A stretch of DNA of 64,000 nt from Pyrinomonadaceae bacterium (GCA_026129865.1 JAHCHG010000013.1:1-64000); one strand, 5' to 3'; counted from the stretch's first letter, positions 17,421 through 26,294 are shown. Program-made: numbers and translations. Notes: a model not told the origin generated them from the sequence alone.

Positions 17421-18260
17421 ATGTCGATTTACGATCTACTTCCAACATTGACCACGTTTCGCAGCGCGCTCGACATCGCGCTGGTTTTTATAATTGTTTA
17501 CGTGGTTTTGAAACTTCTCCGCGGCACACGTGCAGTTCCGACCGTTGTTGGAATGGTGCTGCTTGCGCTGCTTTACTGGCTCTCTGTCGCGCAGGAACTG
17601 GCAACGCTCGAATTCGTACTTCAATCGGCAGCTTTTTATATCGGCGTTGCGATCATCGTCCTTTTTCAATCTGAAATTCGCCAGGCACTTATCTATTTTG
17701 GAAACCGCTTGCAGTTTCCTGTGTTTCGCAGAAACGGAAGCGGGCTTGGCGAAACCATTTACGATGAGATAGTTCTGGCTGCGACAACGCTCGCTTCTTC
17801 GAAAACCGGCGCTTTGATCGTCATCGAACGCGCGGTCGGTTTAAGAAATTTTATTGACGCGGGAGTTCAGCTGGATGCGCGAGTCAGTTACGATCTGATC
17901 GTGACGCTTTTCAATCCGTCAACGCCGCTCCACGACGGCGCTGTGATCATTCGGAACGAACGAATTGCGGCGGCATCTTGCTTTTTGCCGCTGACAAAAA
18001 ATCCGAGCATTTCACGCGAACTTGGAACGCGTCACCGTGCCGGGATCGGTATAACGGAAGGGTCGGACGCGATCTCGGTTGTCGTTTCGGAAGAAACAGG
18101 TTTGATCACATTTGTCGAAAATGGAAATGTCCGGCGCAATGTCGATCCGAACAAACTTCGCGATCTTTTGTTGAAATCAATGAACTTGTCGCCAAAGGAA
18201 GAGGAGCAGCGCGAACCGAAGGCGATCAAGGAACACGACGCGGAAATCTCGGTCGGCTAA
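17421..18260 (+). CDS. cdaA: Diadenylate cyclase CdaA
   Basis: Makes the second messenger c-di-AMP from two ATP. From the ATG at 17421 the protein has 279 residues. Three N-terminal membrane helices (about 10-90) precede a DisA-N-type cyclase domain. The catalytic motif is LHDGAVII and the ATP motif is GTRHRAGIGITE. The reading frame also opens with a TTG four codons earlier, but the ATG is preferred. It is followed after 14 bases by a YbbR-domain gene, the classic cdaA-cdaR operon, here without glmM. Confidence 0.94.
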   Translation: MSIYDLLPTLTTFRSALDIALVFIIVYVVLKLLRGTRAVPTVVGMVLLALLYWLSVAQELATLEFVLQSAAFYIGVAIIVLFQSEIRQALIYFGNRLQFPVFRRNGSGLGETIYDEIVLAATTLASSKTGALIVIERAVGLRNFIDAGVQLDARVSYDLIVTLFNPSTPLHDGAVIIRNERIAAASCFLPLTKNPSISRELGTRHRAGIGITEGSDAISVVVSEETGLITFVENGNVRRNVDPNKLRDLLLKSMNLSPKEEEQREPKAIKEHDAEISVG

Positions 18261-18274
18261 TAATCATTATAAAT

Positions 18275-19219
18275 ATGTCTTCATTTTCATTCGAAAAAAT
18301 ATTTCCGAACGATCAGGGCGAGTTTTCAATTCGACGGCTGTTCGAAAAGATCTTTATCGAAGATTGGATGATGAAGTTGATCGCGCTGATCATTACGCTC
18401 GCGCTCTGGTTCGGGGTCACGGGACTACGAACGCCGACCACCGAGCGTTTGAAAAACGTCACGCTGAAAATTCGTGTTTCTAACGAAATGGAGATAACAA
18501 ATTCGCCGGTTCAGGAGGTCGATCTTGTCATTTCGGGCGACAGCCGCCGGATCGACCAGATCCGACGCGAAGATCTGATCGTTTCGCTCGATCTTGGCGA
18601 CGCTCTGCCGGGCGAACGGACGGTAGAGATAACTCCCGAGAACGTGAACGATAATTTACCGCCCGGCGTCAAGCTCGAAGAAGTTCAGCCGAGCAAGATA
18701 GCGATCACGCTTGAAAAAGTGGAAAAGCGCGAGATTCCGGTTCGGGCGGTGACGGAAAACAACCTGCCCGAGGGCTACGAGATCTACAGCATGACGGTAG
18801 CGCCGAAGAATGTTCCGCTGCGCGGACCGGCGAGCTTCATAAATTCAATTGATTATGTTTCGACCGAACCGATCGACTTGAGCGAAAAACAAGGCGATTT
18901 TACTGCTCAGCAGGTACCGCTTAAGATCACAAATCCGAAAATTACCGTTATCGATGAATCGGTCGTCGATGTTTTTTTCCGAATTGGTGAAAAGCGCATC
19001 GACCGCGTTTTTATTGTTCCCGTTTCCAATCTTCCGGGAAAACGAACCGCGACGCTCGTGCTGTATGGACCGCGCACTATTTTGAACGCGATCGATTCTT
19101 CCAACATGGAAGCGCAGCTTGTTTTAAATGAATCCGGAACCGAGTCGCTCCAATTCGCTTTGCCGGCGGAAATTCAATCGCAAGTCGTGATCAAACGGCA
19201 GGAACTCAACGGCAAATAG
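18275..19219 (+). CDS. YbbR-domain protein, CdaR-like regulator of CdaA
   Basis: From the ATG at 18275, fourteen bases after the cdaA stop, the protein has 314 residues. One membrane helix lies at about 33-50 (MKLIALIITLALWFGVTG), followed by extracytoplasmic YbbR repeats (three can be traced, for example around VDLVISGDSRRI and VPLRGPASFINSIDYVST). CdaR proteins bind CdaA through the membrane and tune c-di-AMP production. The frame is open about 300 bases further upstream, inside cdaA, but the operon spacing and the N-terminal sequence support this start. Confidence 0.88.
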   Translation: MSSFSFEKIFPNDQGEFSIRRLFEKIFIEDWMMKLIALIITLALWFGVTGLRTPTTERLKNVTLKIRVSNEMEITNSPVQEVDLVISGDSRRIDQIRREDLIVSLDLGDALPGERTVEITPENVNDNLPPGVKLEEVQPSKIAITLEKVEKREIPVRAVTENNLPEGYEIYSMTVAPKNVPLRGPASFINSIDYVSTEPIDLSEKQGDFTAQQVPLKITNPKITVIDESVVDVFFRIGEKRIDRVFIVPVSNLPGKRTATLVLYGPRTILNAIDSSNMEAQLVLNESGTESLQFALPAEIQSQVVIKRQELNGK

Positions 19220-19338
19220 ATCGCCGGCAATTTTCAGCCTCGCGCCGTTTTGCTAAATCATCGATTTTCACTACTCTATAAATACGAAATTATTTTTTTG
19301 AACGGGATAAACCGTTTCGGTTTTGCATTTTAAATATT

Positions 19339-20142
19339 ATGGAATTGGCAGTTGAAAAATATAAGGTGGCGAACGAGCCGTATTATCTTCCGATCGGCAG
19401 CGAGGTGGAACTTTTTGACGCGGCGTATGCGGCGAAACTTCCGGTAATGCTGAAAGGTCCGACCGGATGCGGAAAAACGCGTTTTGTCGAACATATGGCT
19501 TACAAAATGAATCGTCCTTTGATCACGGTTGCGTGTCACGAAGATCTGTCCGCGACCGATCTTGTCGGCAGATTTTTGCTCGAAGGAAACGAGACCGTTT
19601 GGCAGGATGGACCGCTGACCACCGCTGTTCGAAGCGGCGCGATCTGTTATCTGGACGAAGTCGTCGAAGCGCGAAAAGATACGGTTGTCATCATTCACCC
19701 TTTGACGGACGACCGCCGCCGTTTGCCGATCGAAAAACTTGGAACCGTCGTCGAAGCGCCGCCGGAATTTATGCTTGTCGTTTCCTATAATCCGGGTTAT
19801 CAATCGATATTAAAGGATTTGAAACAGTCCACGCGGCAGCGTTTTATAGCAATGGAATTCGATTATCCGAATGCAGAAGATGAAACCGCTATTGTCGCAA
19901 AAGAAGGCGCTATCGACGAACAAACCGCGCGAGATTTGGTAACGATCGGTCGAAAAGTGCGAAACCTGCGCGGACACGGTTTGGAAGAAGGTGTATCAAC
20001 ACGCCTTTTGATCTACGCCGCTCAAATGATCGCGAAAGGAATTTCCCCGATAGACGCGGCTGAAGTAGCAATAGTTTCGCCGATCACCGATGACCGGGAA
20101 CTACAAAGAAGCATTCGGGAGATTGTGACTACGATTATTTGA
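19339..20142 (+). CDS. CbbQ/NirQ/NorQ-type AAA+ ATPase
   Basis: A 267-residue MoxR-group AAA+ protein. Walker A is GPTGCGKT, Walker B is [11 protein letters not shown], sensor 1 lies in [12 protein letters not shown], and [12 protein letters not shown] holds the arginine finger region. The tail [22 protein letters not shown] is typical of CbbQ/NorQ. These ATPases remodel metalloenzymes together with a VWA protein (CbbO/NorD). No VWA gene is next to it here: a toxin-antitoxin module occupies the place, followed by a decayed second copy of this gene's last 23 codons. Confidence 0.9.
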   Translation: MELAVEKYKVANEPYYLPIGSEVELFDAAYAAKLPVMLKGPTGCGKTRFVEHMAYKMNRPLITVACHEDLSATDLVGRFLLEGNETVWQDGPLTTAVRSGAICYLDEVVEARKDTVVIIHPLTDDRRRLPIEKLGTVVEAPPEFMLVVSYNPGYQSILKDLKQSTRQRFIAMEFDYPNAEDETAIVAKEGAIDEQTARDLVTIGRKVRNLRGHGLEEGVSTRLLIYAAQMIAKGISPIDAAEVAIVSPITDDRELQRSIREIVTTII

Positions 20143-20154
20143 TCTGTAAAAATT

Positions 20155-20556
20155 ATGGGAACAGACTTAATTGCAGATACGTCCACTATCATTGCTGTTA
20201 TCGCCAACGAACCGGAAAAACCGATGTTGGTTGCGAAAACTCAAGGATGCGAGTTGTTTGCTCCGTATTCGTTGTATTGGGAAATTGGCAACGCGTTTTC
20301 GGCAATGATTAAACGCGGACGCATCACCTTAGAGCAAGCGACGAAGGCACTTAAAATTTATGAACAAATTTCGCTCACGCTGGTTGATGTTGATTTAAAA
20401 CAAGCATTGAAAATTGTTGACCGTCACAAAGTATATGCTTACGATGCCTACATGATTACTTGCGCCTTAGACAGAGGTTGTCCTTTGCTAACGTTGGACA
20501 GCGGTTTGTCTTACGCTGCTAAAGCGGCGGGAGTCGAAGTTTGGGAGGTAAATTAG
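20155..20556 (+). CDS. PIN-domain toxin, VapC-like ribonuclease
   Basis: A 133-residue PIN fold protein. Acidic active-site residues are visible in LIADTSTIIAV (near residue 8), YWEIGNAFSAM (glutamate near 44), and YDAYMITCALDRGCPLLTLDSGL (aspartates near 100 and 118). VapC-type toxins cut tRNA or rRNA. It starts 12 bases after the CbbQ gene and is followed after 3 bases by a small antitoxin-like gene, so the toxin comes first, the reverse of most vapBC pairs. RNA target unknown. Confidence 0.88.
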   Translation: MGTDLIADTSTIIAVIANEPEKPMLVAKTQGCELFAPYSLYWEIGNAFSAMIKRGRITLEQATKALKIYEQISLTLVDVDLKQALKIVDRHKVYAYDAYMITCALDRGCPLLTLDSGLSYAAKAAGVEVWEVN

Positions 20557-20559
20557 CAA

Positions 20560-20772
20560 ATGCAGACATATTCTGAAAAGCATGAAAATCTTACGGCTCT
20601 CCTTGAACGGGCAAGCGAGAAAGGCGGGGTCCGAATCAAGCGGGCAAACGGCGATGTGTTCATACTCAAACCGGAGAAAAAACATTCCGCGCTTGATGTA
20701 AAGGGCATTGATTTGGGAATTTCGACTGAGGAAATCATAGAATTCGTGCGTGAAGGACGCGAACGGTTTTAA
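20560..20772 (+). CDS. Antitoxin-like small protein, partner of the PIN toxin
   Basis: A 70-residue protein of the type often found next to PIN toxins. A short helical N-terminus (ENLTALLERASEKGG) and a beta hairpin (VRIKRANGDVFILKPEKK) precede a C-terminal ALDVKGIDLGISTEEIIEFVREGRERF that probably wraps the toxin. A GGGAGG site lies 13 bases upstream, inside the toxin gene. It is labelled an antitoxin from context and general pattern; no DNA-binding motif is obvious. Confidence 0.72.
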   Translation: MQTYSEKHENLTALLERASEKGGVRIKRANGDVFILKPEKKHSALDVKGIDLGISTEEIIEFVREGRERF

Positions 20773-20803
20773 GATTCGCCGAAATACCGGACAAACCGCG
20801 TTT

Positions 20804-20872
20804 GTTTCACCGATCGCCGACGACAGAGGACTGCAAAACGGTATTCGGGAGACTGTGAGGACGATCAGCTAG
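20804..20872 (+). pseudogene. Decayed second copy of the CbbQ gene 3' end
   Basis: These 69 bases align without gaps to the last 23 codons of the CbbQ-type gene (20074-20142). By direct count about 50 of 69 bases match. The translation VSPIADDRGLQNGIRETVRTIS shares 15 of 22 residues with the intact tail and also ends in a stop. Nothing upstream of 20804 continues the gene, because the antitoxin stop is only 31 bases before. It is the scar of a duplication or of insertion of the toxin-antitoxin module into the gene's 3' end. Confidence 0.75.
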
Positions 20873-20883
20873 GAAATCGATTT

Positions 20884-21099
20884 ATGAAACATATTACGGT
20901 TAAAACAATTGTTGCAATTATCACTTTCATCGTAGGTGTTACTTTTGCAGTTTTCTGGTTTGAATTACCAAGTCGAATACAGACATTTTCAAATGTTCCT
21001 ACCGTTTCAAAAGAAGCTGAAGATTATGCGGTTTATTCTGTTGTTTTGAATGAATTTTTTGCCCAACCGAAACAGCTTATGAATTGCCGTCTGCTTTAG
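20884..21099 (+). pseudogene. Truncated small membrane-anchored hypothetical gene
   Basis: A 71-residue open frame with an N-terminal membrane helix (about 5-25, VKTIVAIITFIVGVTFAVFWF) and a helical stretch EAEDYAVYSVVLNEFFAQP. The last residues (MNCRLL) are read from the left inverted repeat of the element at 21082-21254, so the original C-terminus was probably replaced. The family is not recognised. It could be a short functional peptide, but the junction with the repeat argues for a broken gene. No continuation is seen beyond the element. Confidence 0.55.
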
Positions 21100-21254
21100 C
21101 TGACGGAACAGATTGATAAGAAATTGCGGCTTTAGCCAAATTTATTAAAAATATCAATCATCCTTTTCGCTTTAGCTAAACTGCATTTCACTAAAGTTCG
21201 GCTAAAGCCTTTTATTTTTACTTCATTGTCCGTCAGCTAAAGCAGACGGCAATT
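21082..21254. mobile_element. MITE-like element with 26-bp perfect terminal inverted repeats
   Basis: Bases 21082-21107 and 21229-21254 are exact reverse complements over 26 bases (core gccgtctgctttagctgacg). The 173-base element has no coding capacity. Inside are further copies of a ctttagc/gctaaag theme (gcggctttagcc, cgctttagctaa, tcggctaaagcc). The left arm runs into the coding frame of a small membrane gene. It could be a non-autonomous transposon or a large REP-type palindrome. No target-site duplication is clear. Confidence 0.75.
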
Positions 21255-21334
21255 TATGTTTGAAAAATACAATGTCTAGCATTCTGTGCAATCCCCAAAA
21301 TTAGTTATAAAGTAATACTTTCCGAATTATCAAT

Positions 21335-22993
21335 ATGCTCAAAATCTCCGAAATAAAACTTCCGCTCGATCATTTGGAAGACGCGCTTCGACGCGCGATT
21401 CTCGAAAAACTGCAAGTTTCGGATGATGAATTGATCGATTTTTCTATATTCAAACGCAGTTATGATGCACGGAAAAAGAGCGCGATAGTTTTTGTCTATA
21501 TCGTTGATGTCGAAACGGTGAATGACGCGGAACTGCTCGAAAAATTCAAAAGCGATCCGCACGTTTCTGAAACTCCCGATACGACTTATAAATTGGTTGC
21601 AACGGCGCCGAAAGATTTGAAAGTTCGCCCCGTTGTTATCGGCACGGGACCGTGCGGTTTGTTTGCGGGATTGATGCTGGCGCGGATGGGTTTTCGCCCC
21701 GTTATTTTGGAGCGCGGAAAATCCGTGCGCGAGAGGAGCAAAGATACGTTCGGTTTTTGGCGCGAGGGCGGACTCAATCCCGAATCGAACGCGCAATTCG
21801 GCGAAGGCGGCGCGGGAACTTTTTCGGACGGGAAACTTTATTCGCAGGTCAAAGATTCAAAAAATCTCGGTCGCAAGGTTCTGGACGAATTTGTCGAAGC
21901 GGGCGCGAATCCTGAGATTTTATACATCAACAAACCGCATATCGGCACCTTTAAGCTCGTGATGATCGTCGAAAAAATGCGAGCGACGATCGAGAGTTTG
22001 GGCGGCGAAATTCGTTTTCAAAGCCGCGTCGAAGATATTGAAATCGAAAACGGAAAAGTTCGCGGAGTAACGCTCGCCTGCGGCGAATTTATCGAAAGTT
22101 CGCACGTCGTCTTGGCAGTCGGACACAGCGCACGCGATACGTTTGAAATGCTTGCGAAGCGCGGCGTTTATATCGAACCGAAGCCTTTTTCGATCGGTTT
22201 TCGCATCGAGCATCCGCAAGGTTTGATTGACGAATGTCGTTTCGGTGATTTTGCGGGCAATAAACTGCTCGGCGCGGCGGATTACAAACTCGTCCATCAC
22301 TGCACGAACGGGCGTTCGGTTTACAGTTTTTGTATGTGTCCGGGCGGCATGGTCGTCGCCGCCGCGTCCGAAGCCGGAAGGCTCGTCACCAACGGAATGT
22401 CGCAATATTCGCGCAGTGAAAAAAACGCCAACAGCGCGATCGTCGTCGGCATCACGCCCGAACAAGATTATCCCGACGGCGCACTCGCCGGAATCGAATT
22501 CCAACGTCGTCTGGAAGAAAAAGCATTTAAATTGGGCGGTGAAAATTACAACGCTCCCGGTCAACTTGTCGGCGATTTTCTCAAAGGTCGCCCGTCAAAA
22601 AACTTAGGTAAAGTTCTGCCTTCATACACGCCCGGAATTCACTTAACCGATCTAAACGAAGCCTTGCCGAAGTTTGCGATTGACGCGATCCACGAAGCAA
22701 TTCCCGCCTTCGACAAACAGATCAAAGGTTTTGCAATGAATGACGCGCTTTTAACCGGAGTTGAAACGCGCACGTCGTCGCCGATCCGCATCAAACGCGG
22801 AAAAGACGGACAAAGCATAAACACCGAAGGACTTTATCCCGCAGGCGAAGGCGCAGGCTACGCGGGCGGAATTCTTTCTGCCGGAATTGACGGCATCAAA
22901 GCCGCCGAGGCTGTTGCGATGAACATCCGATGTGAAGGAAATTCGTCGATTGGTGAAAAGACTGTCAAAAGATCTGGGAAAAATACATTCTGA
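21335..22993 (+). CDS. FAD-dependent oxidoreductase (COG2509-like dehydrogenase)
   Basis: A 552-residue flavoprotein. A small N-terminal domain (about 1-85, HEEDALRRAILEKL-like helix and IFVYIVDVE strands) precedes the dinucleotide fold VVIGTGPCGLFAGLMLARMGF. Further marks are FGEGGAGTFSDGKLYSQ, FSIGFRIEHPQ, YSFCMCPGGMVV, and the C-terminal FAD loop LYPAGEGAGYAGGI-SAGIDGIKAAE. This is the pattern of uncharacterised NAD(P)/FAD-dependent proteins annotated as COG2509. Substrate unknown. No operon partner is clear. Confidence 0.88.
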   Translation: MLKISEIKLPLDHLEDALRRAILEKLQVSDDELIDFSIFKRSYDARKKSAIVFVYIVDVETVNDAELLEKFKSDPHVSETPDTTYKLVATAPKDLKVRPVVIGTGPCGLFAGLMLARMGFRPVILERGKSVRERSKDTFGFWREGGLNPESNAQFGEGGAGTFSDGKLYSQVKDSKNLGRKVLDEFVEAGANPEILYINKPHIGTFKLVMIVEKMRATIESLGGEIRFQSRVEDIEIENGKVRGVTLACGEFIESSHVVLAVGHSARDTFEMLAKRGVYIEPKPFSIGFRIEHPQGLIDECRFGDFAGNKLLGAADYKLVHHCTNGRSVYSFCMCPGGMVVAAASEAGRLVTNGMSQYSRSEKNANSAIVVGITPEQDYPDGALAGIEFQRRLEEKAFKLGGENYNAPGQLVGDFLKGRPSKNLGKVLPSYTPGIHLTDLNEALPKFAIDAIHEAIPAFDKQIKGFAMNDALLTGVETRTSSPIRIKRGKDGQSINTEGLYPAGEGAGYAGGILSAGIDGIKAAEAVAMNIRCEGNSSIGEKTVKRSGKNTF

Positions 22994-23084
22994 TTTTCCT
23001 TTGAACACCGTAAAAGCCTACGAAGAATTTTTTAGTCTCTGCCGCCTGAGCAAATTCAAGACATTTTTGGACAAAATGAAATAG
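22932..23084 (+). CDS. Possible small protein overlapping the FAD gene end
   Basis: A GTG-initiated frame of 50 residues overlaps the last 62 bases of the FAD oxidoreductase in another frame and continues past it. Its sequence (KEIRRLVKRLSKDLGKIHSD, then KAYEEFFSLCRLSKFKTFLDKM) looks like a coherent pair of amphipathic helices with coding-like base choice beyond the FAD stop. There is no good ribosome site, and the frame closes just upstream with TGA. It could be a real short gene or the remnant of a longer one. The family is unknown. Confidence 0.35.
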   Translation: MKEIRRLVKRLSKDLGKIHSDFPLNTVKAYEEFFSLCRLSKFKTFLDKMK

Positions 23085-23171
23085 ACTAACCTTGCGAAAG
23101 AAATTTCAGTAATTTTACCATGCTTAATAGTTGAAACCGTAAAATTATCAAACCCCAAAAAAGGAAAAATA

Positions 23172-24302
23172 ATGAAGGCTCAAATAAAGCTCGGTCGTAT
23201 CTTTGGTATCGAGATCGGTTTGCACTACAGCTGGCTGATCATTGCCGTTCTGATCGCACTTTCGCTGTCGCAGTATTTCGCCGAATCGCATCCGGACTGG
23301 ACCGGTTCGGTGATCTGGACAATGGCGATCGTCACGGCTCTGCTCTTCTTTCTTTCAATTGTGATCCATGAACTATCGCATGCTGCAATTGCGCGGCGCA
23401 ATAATTTACCGGTTAAATCGATCACGCTTTTTGCGCTCGGCGGCGTTGCATTGATCGAAAAGGAAGCTGAAAATGCGAAAACCGAATTTTGGATGGGAAT
23501 TATCGGACCGATAACAAGCGCGGCGATCGGATTTCTTTGTCTCGGAATTTCGTATTTACTGGGTTGGATTCCGATGAGCGAACCGAATACGCCGCTGATG
23601 GCGATGCTTGTCTGGCTCGGCTATATCAACTTTGGACTTGCGATCTTCAATATGCTTCCGGGTTTTCCGATGGATGGCGGCAGAGTTTTTCGCGGCATCG
23701 TTTGGGCGATAACCGGAAATAGAACCAAAGCGACCATAATCGCTTCACTGACCGGTCAGTTTCTGGCGTTAAGTTTTATTATACTTGGACTTATCATGTT
23801 TTTCAGCAGGTCAGGATTTAGCGGATTATGGATCGCTTTTATCGGTTGGTTTCTGCTGAATGCGGCGAAAGCGACATATGCGCAGGAAGCTTTAGCGCAG
23901 CAGCTCGCCGGTTTGCAGGTCAGCGATGTGATGAATCAGGATTGCCCGGTCGTCGACAGCCGCATCAACCTGGAGACCTTTGTCGAAGACAACTTACTCC
24001 GAACCGGGCAGAGATGTTTTGTCGTTGTTGAAAACGAACAGCCGGTCGGTCTGTTAACTTCGCATGAAGTTAAGAATATTGAACGAAAACTATGGGGCTT
24101 TAAGATGGTCACGGATGCGATGAAGCCGCTTGAAAGCATCCAGGTCGTCAGTCCCGAAACGCCCGTCATTGAGGCTCTGGAAATAATCGGACGCGAAGAT
24201 GTGAATCAGCTTCCGGTGGTATCAAACGGGCAGCTCAAAGGAATTATTTCGCGCGACCGGATCCTAAATTATTTATTGACAAAGCAGGAATTGAAACTGT
24301 GA
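23172..24302 (+). CDS. Site-2 protease (M50) family protein with two CBS domains
   Basis: A 376-residue intramembrane metalloprotease. Zinc residues are in [15 protein letters not shown] (HExxH) and [16 protein letters not shown]. Six membrane segments fill about residues 10-235. A CBS pair ends the protein ([15 protein letters not shown] through [22 protein letters not shown]), probably sensing adenine nucleotides. It is related to the protein at 16082 but longer and with better conserved CBS domains. The start has AAGGAAAAAT upstream. It probably cleaves a membrane-tethered regulator. Confidence 0.92.
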   Translation: MKAQIKLGRIFGIEIGLHYSWLIIAVLIALSLSQYFAESHPDWTGSVIWTMAIVTALLFFLSIVIHELSHAAIARRNNLPVKSITLFALGGVALIEKEAENAKTEFWMGIIGPITSAAIGFLCLGISYLLGWIPMSEPNTPLMAMLVWLGYINFGLAIFNMLPGFPMDGGRVFRGIVWAITGNRTKATIIASLTGQFLALSFIILGLIMFFSRSGFSGLWIAFIGWFLLNAAKATYAQEALAQQLAGLQVSDVMNQDCPVVDSRINLETFVEDNLLRTGQRCFVVVENEQPVGLLTSHEVKNIERKLWGFKMVTDAMKPLESIQVVSPETPVIEALEIIGREDVNQLPVVSNGQLKGIISRDRILNYLLTKQELKL

Positions 24303-24333
24303 TCAGACAAGAACTGTGAGTTTTTTAAAGGAA

Positions 24334-25935
24334 TTAAGTCATGTTCGATTTAGAAAGCTTATCGACTTTTGCTGTCAGCCATTCGCTCGCTTTGCGGGAA
24401 TTTTCCGACAAATTATTTGCAGTGTCCAAAACCAAATGCGCGTCGCTGACATTTCCAAAACTCTGATATTCAGATATCTGTTTTTTGTAAGTTTCCCAGG
24501 TTGCGTCCGAAAGCCCGTCTTTTTTTTCCGCCCGCAGTGTCAGGCGCCGGCGAACCAATTCAGGGTCGAGCCGGCATTCGATCACGCGGGTTTGCACGCC
24601 AAATGATTCGGCGGTTTGTTTAACCAATTCGCGATCAACGGCGTTTTGGAAAGTCGCATCAAGAATTACGCTTCCGTCTTTTTGCAAAATCTCAACCCCT
24701 TTTTCAACCATTTTTTGATAAGTAAGTCGGCGGGATTCTTCGCTGTAAATTCCTTTTCCGTAACCTTTTGATTCGTTGTCTTCGGGAAAAATTGATTTGC
24801 GAACCGCATCGCTTGAGACAACGCGAAGTCCTAATTCTCCGGCGATCGCCCGTGCGACCGAGGTCTTCCCGGTTCCCGAAAGTCCGGCAATCATAATAAT
24901 AGTCGGGTTTTGCAGTTGTTTTGCAGAATTTACCGCGATCTTGAAATAATTTTCGGCTCTTTTCCTGGCGGACTCATGCTGTCCGTCGCTCACTTCCGGT
25001 TCATCGAGTTGAAAACTCAAAACTTTTCCGCGGACAAACGCCCGGTAACAACGATTGAATGGAAACAGCTTAAAGATCTGTTCGTCCGCCGCAAGTTCGC
25101 TATAGCGCTCGTAAAAGAAATAACCGAGATCGGGTCTGCCGTAAGCCGCCAGATCCATTGCCAAAAACGCAGCTTCATTCGCCACATCTGCGCAGCGAAA
25201 GCGGTCGTTGAATTCTATGCAGTCGAAAATGCAGATGCCGTTTGTAACGCAGACGCTTTCGCATCGCAGATCGCCGTGCCCATCGCAAATATGTCCGTGT
25301 TCGACGCGCATTTTCAGCAAATTTTTATTCTCGTTTAGCCAACGCCCAACCCACGTCTGAATTTGTTCGAAATCCGCTTTTGAGATAGTCCGGTCAATGT
25401 AAGGTTTTGTTTGCTCAAAATTCTCTTCCCAGTTATGACGAATGGTTTCCAAACCACCGTATGCGTCAACATCCGCACCGCGCCGTGCCGTCCGATGAAA
25501 TGTGTTGAGTTTGTCAGCGATCCGAACGATCATCGCTTCGGTGATGGTGTTATCTGTGACCATCCGATCAAGCATAAATTCTTCGGGCAGACGCTTCATC
25601 AAAACGCCGTATTCAATAATTTTTCCTTCGTCAGAAAAGTGAAAACCCAAGTTATCCTCAATAATCGGTTGCGTTCCGAGATAAATATCAGGGCAAAGGC
25701 GGCGATTTAACTCGATTTCGCTTTCGCAAGCAAGCCGGCGTTTTTCAAGTGTTGTGTAATCAAGAAAGCCGAAATCTACGGGTTTCTTCAACTTCAAAAC
25801 ACTATATTTTCCGAGCAAAATAACCGAAATGTGAGTTTGTATAACTTCAATCGGCAGTTCATCTTTTTTCCATAATGTTGCGGAATTCCGCAACCGCTGA
25901 ACCATCCCAAACCAGTTATCGATACTGCTCTTCAT
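24334..25935 (-). CDS. Fusion of aminoglycoside phosphotransferase-like domain and P-loop kinase domain
   Basis: A 533-residue two-domain protein. The N-terminal part (about 1-330) has a kinase-like fold with GHGDLRCESVCVTNG and a metal-binding IFDCIEFNDRFRCADV, as in COG2187 APH-like proteins. The C-terminal part is an AAA/gluconate-kinase-like P-loop domain (IMIAGLSGTGKTSVARAIAGELG, then VVSSDAVRK). The same fusion is common in environmental bacteria, but its substrate is not established. It does not imply drug resistance. Confidence 0.85.
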   Translation of the reverse strand: MKSSIDNWFGMVQRLRNSATLWKKDELPIEVIQTHISVILLGKYSVLKLKKPVDFGFLDYTTLEKRRLACESEIELNRRLCPDIYLGTQPIIEDNLGFHFSDEGKIIEYGVLMKRLPEEFMLDRMVTDNTITEAMIVRIADKLNTFHRTARRGADVDAYGGLETIRHNWEENFEQTKPYIDRTISKADFEQIQTWVGRWLNENKNLLKMRVEHGHICDGHGDLRCESVCVTNGICIFDCIEFNDRFRCADVANEAAFLAMDLAAYGRPDLGYFFYERYSELAADEQIFKLFPFNRCYRAFVRGKVLSFQLDEPEVSDGQHESARKRAENYFKIAVNSAKQLQNPTIIMIAGLSGTGKTSVARAIAGELGLRVVSSDAVRKSIFPEDNESKGYGKGIYSEESRRLTYQKMVEKGVEILQKDGSVILDATFQNAVDRELVKQTAESFGVQTRVIECRLDPELVRRRLTLRAEKKDGLSDATWETYKKQISEYQSFGNVSDAHLVLDTANNLSENSRKASEWLTAKVDKLSKSNMT

Positions 25936-26272
25936 AATGCGTACTTGTTCAAAATTTGCTGGAAAAACCGCCGTATAAAAAATTTTTCAAATGTCCGAAG
26001 AGTCACTGTCGATCCCGAAACTTCGACAAGCTGTTTTTCTTAATTTCTATTGTAATCCGTACTGACACATTTTGCGCAAAAGCGCGACTTGTTGCGCGAA
26101 TATTGCCGCAATGTTCAAACTTTTTTCTTTTTCATTGTTAAAAACCCAGAGCGGCTTTGAACATTTCGGGATGCGATATAAGAACAGCACCCAAGTGTAG
26201 GTAAGAAAAAAGGGTTTTTTGGCAAGCCGAGAAATTGCCGGTTAATTGCGAAGCGGCAAGATTACTAGCCGG

Positions 26273-26294
26273 AAATATGATTGAAATCATATTT
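26273..26294. promoter_or_regulatory. Perfect palindrome, possible operator
   Basis: aaatatgatt-ga-aatcatattt is a perfect 10+2+10 inverted repeat about 60 bases before the cupin lipoprotein start. Its size and symmetry suit a dimeric helix-turn-helix regulator. No regulator gene is adjacent. Confidence 0.5.

Noticed and set aside
21920-22564. Minus-strand frame of 214 residues over the FAD oxidoreductase
   Set aside because: The sense frame has a complete FAD-binding fold; the antisense frame shows nothing recognisable.
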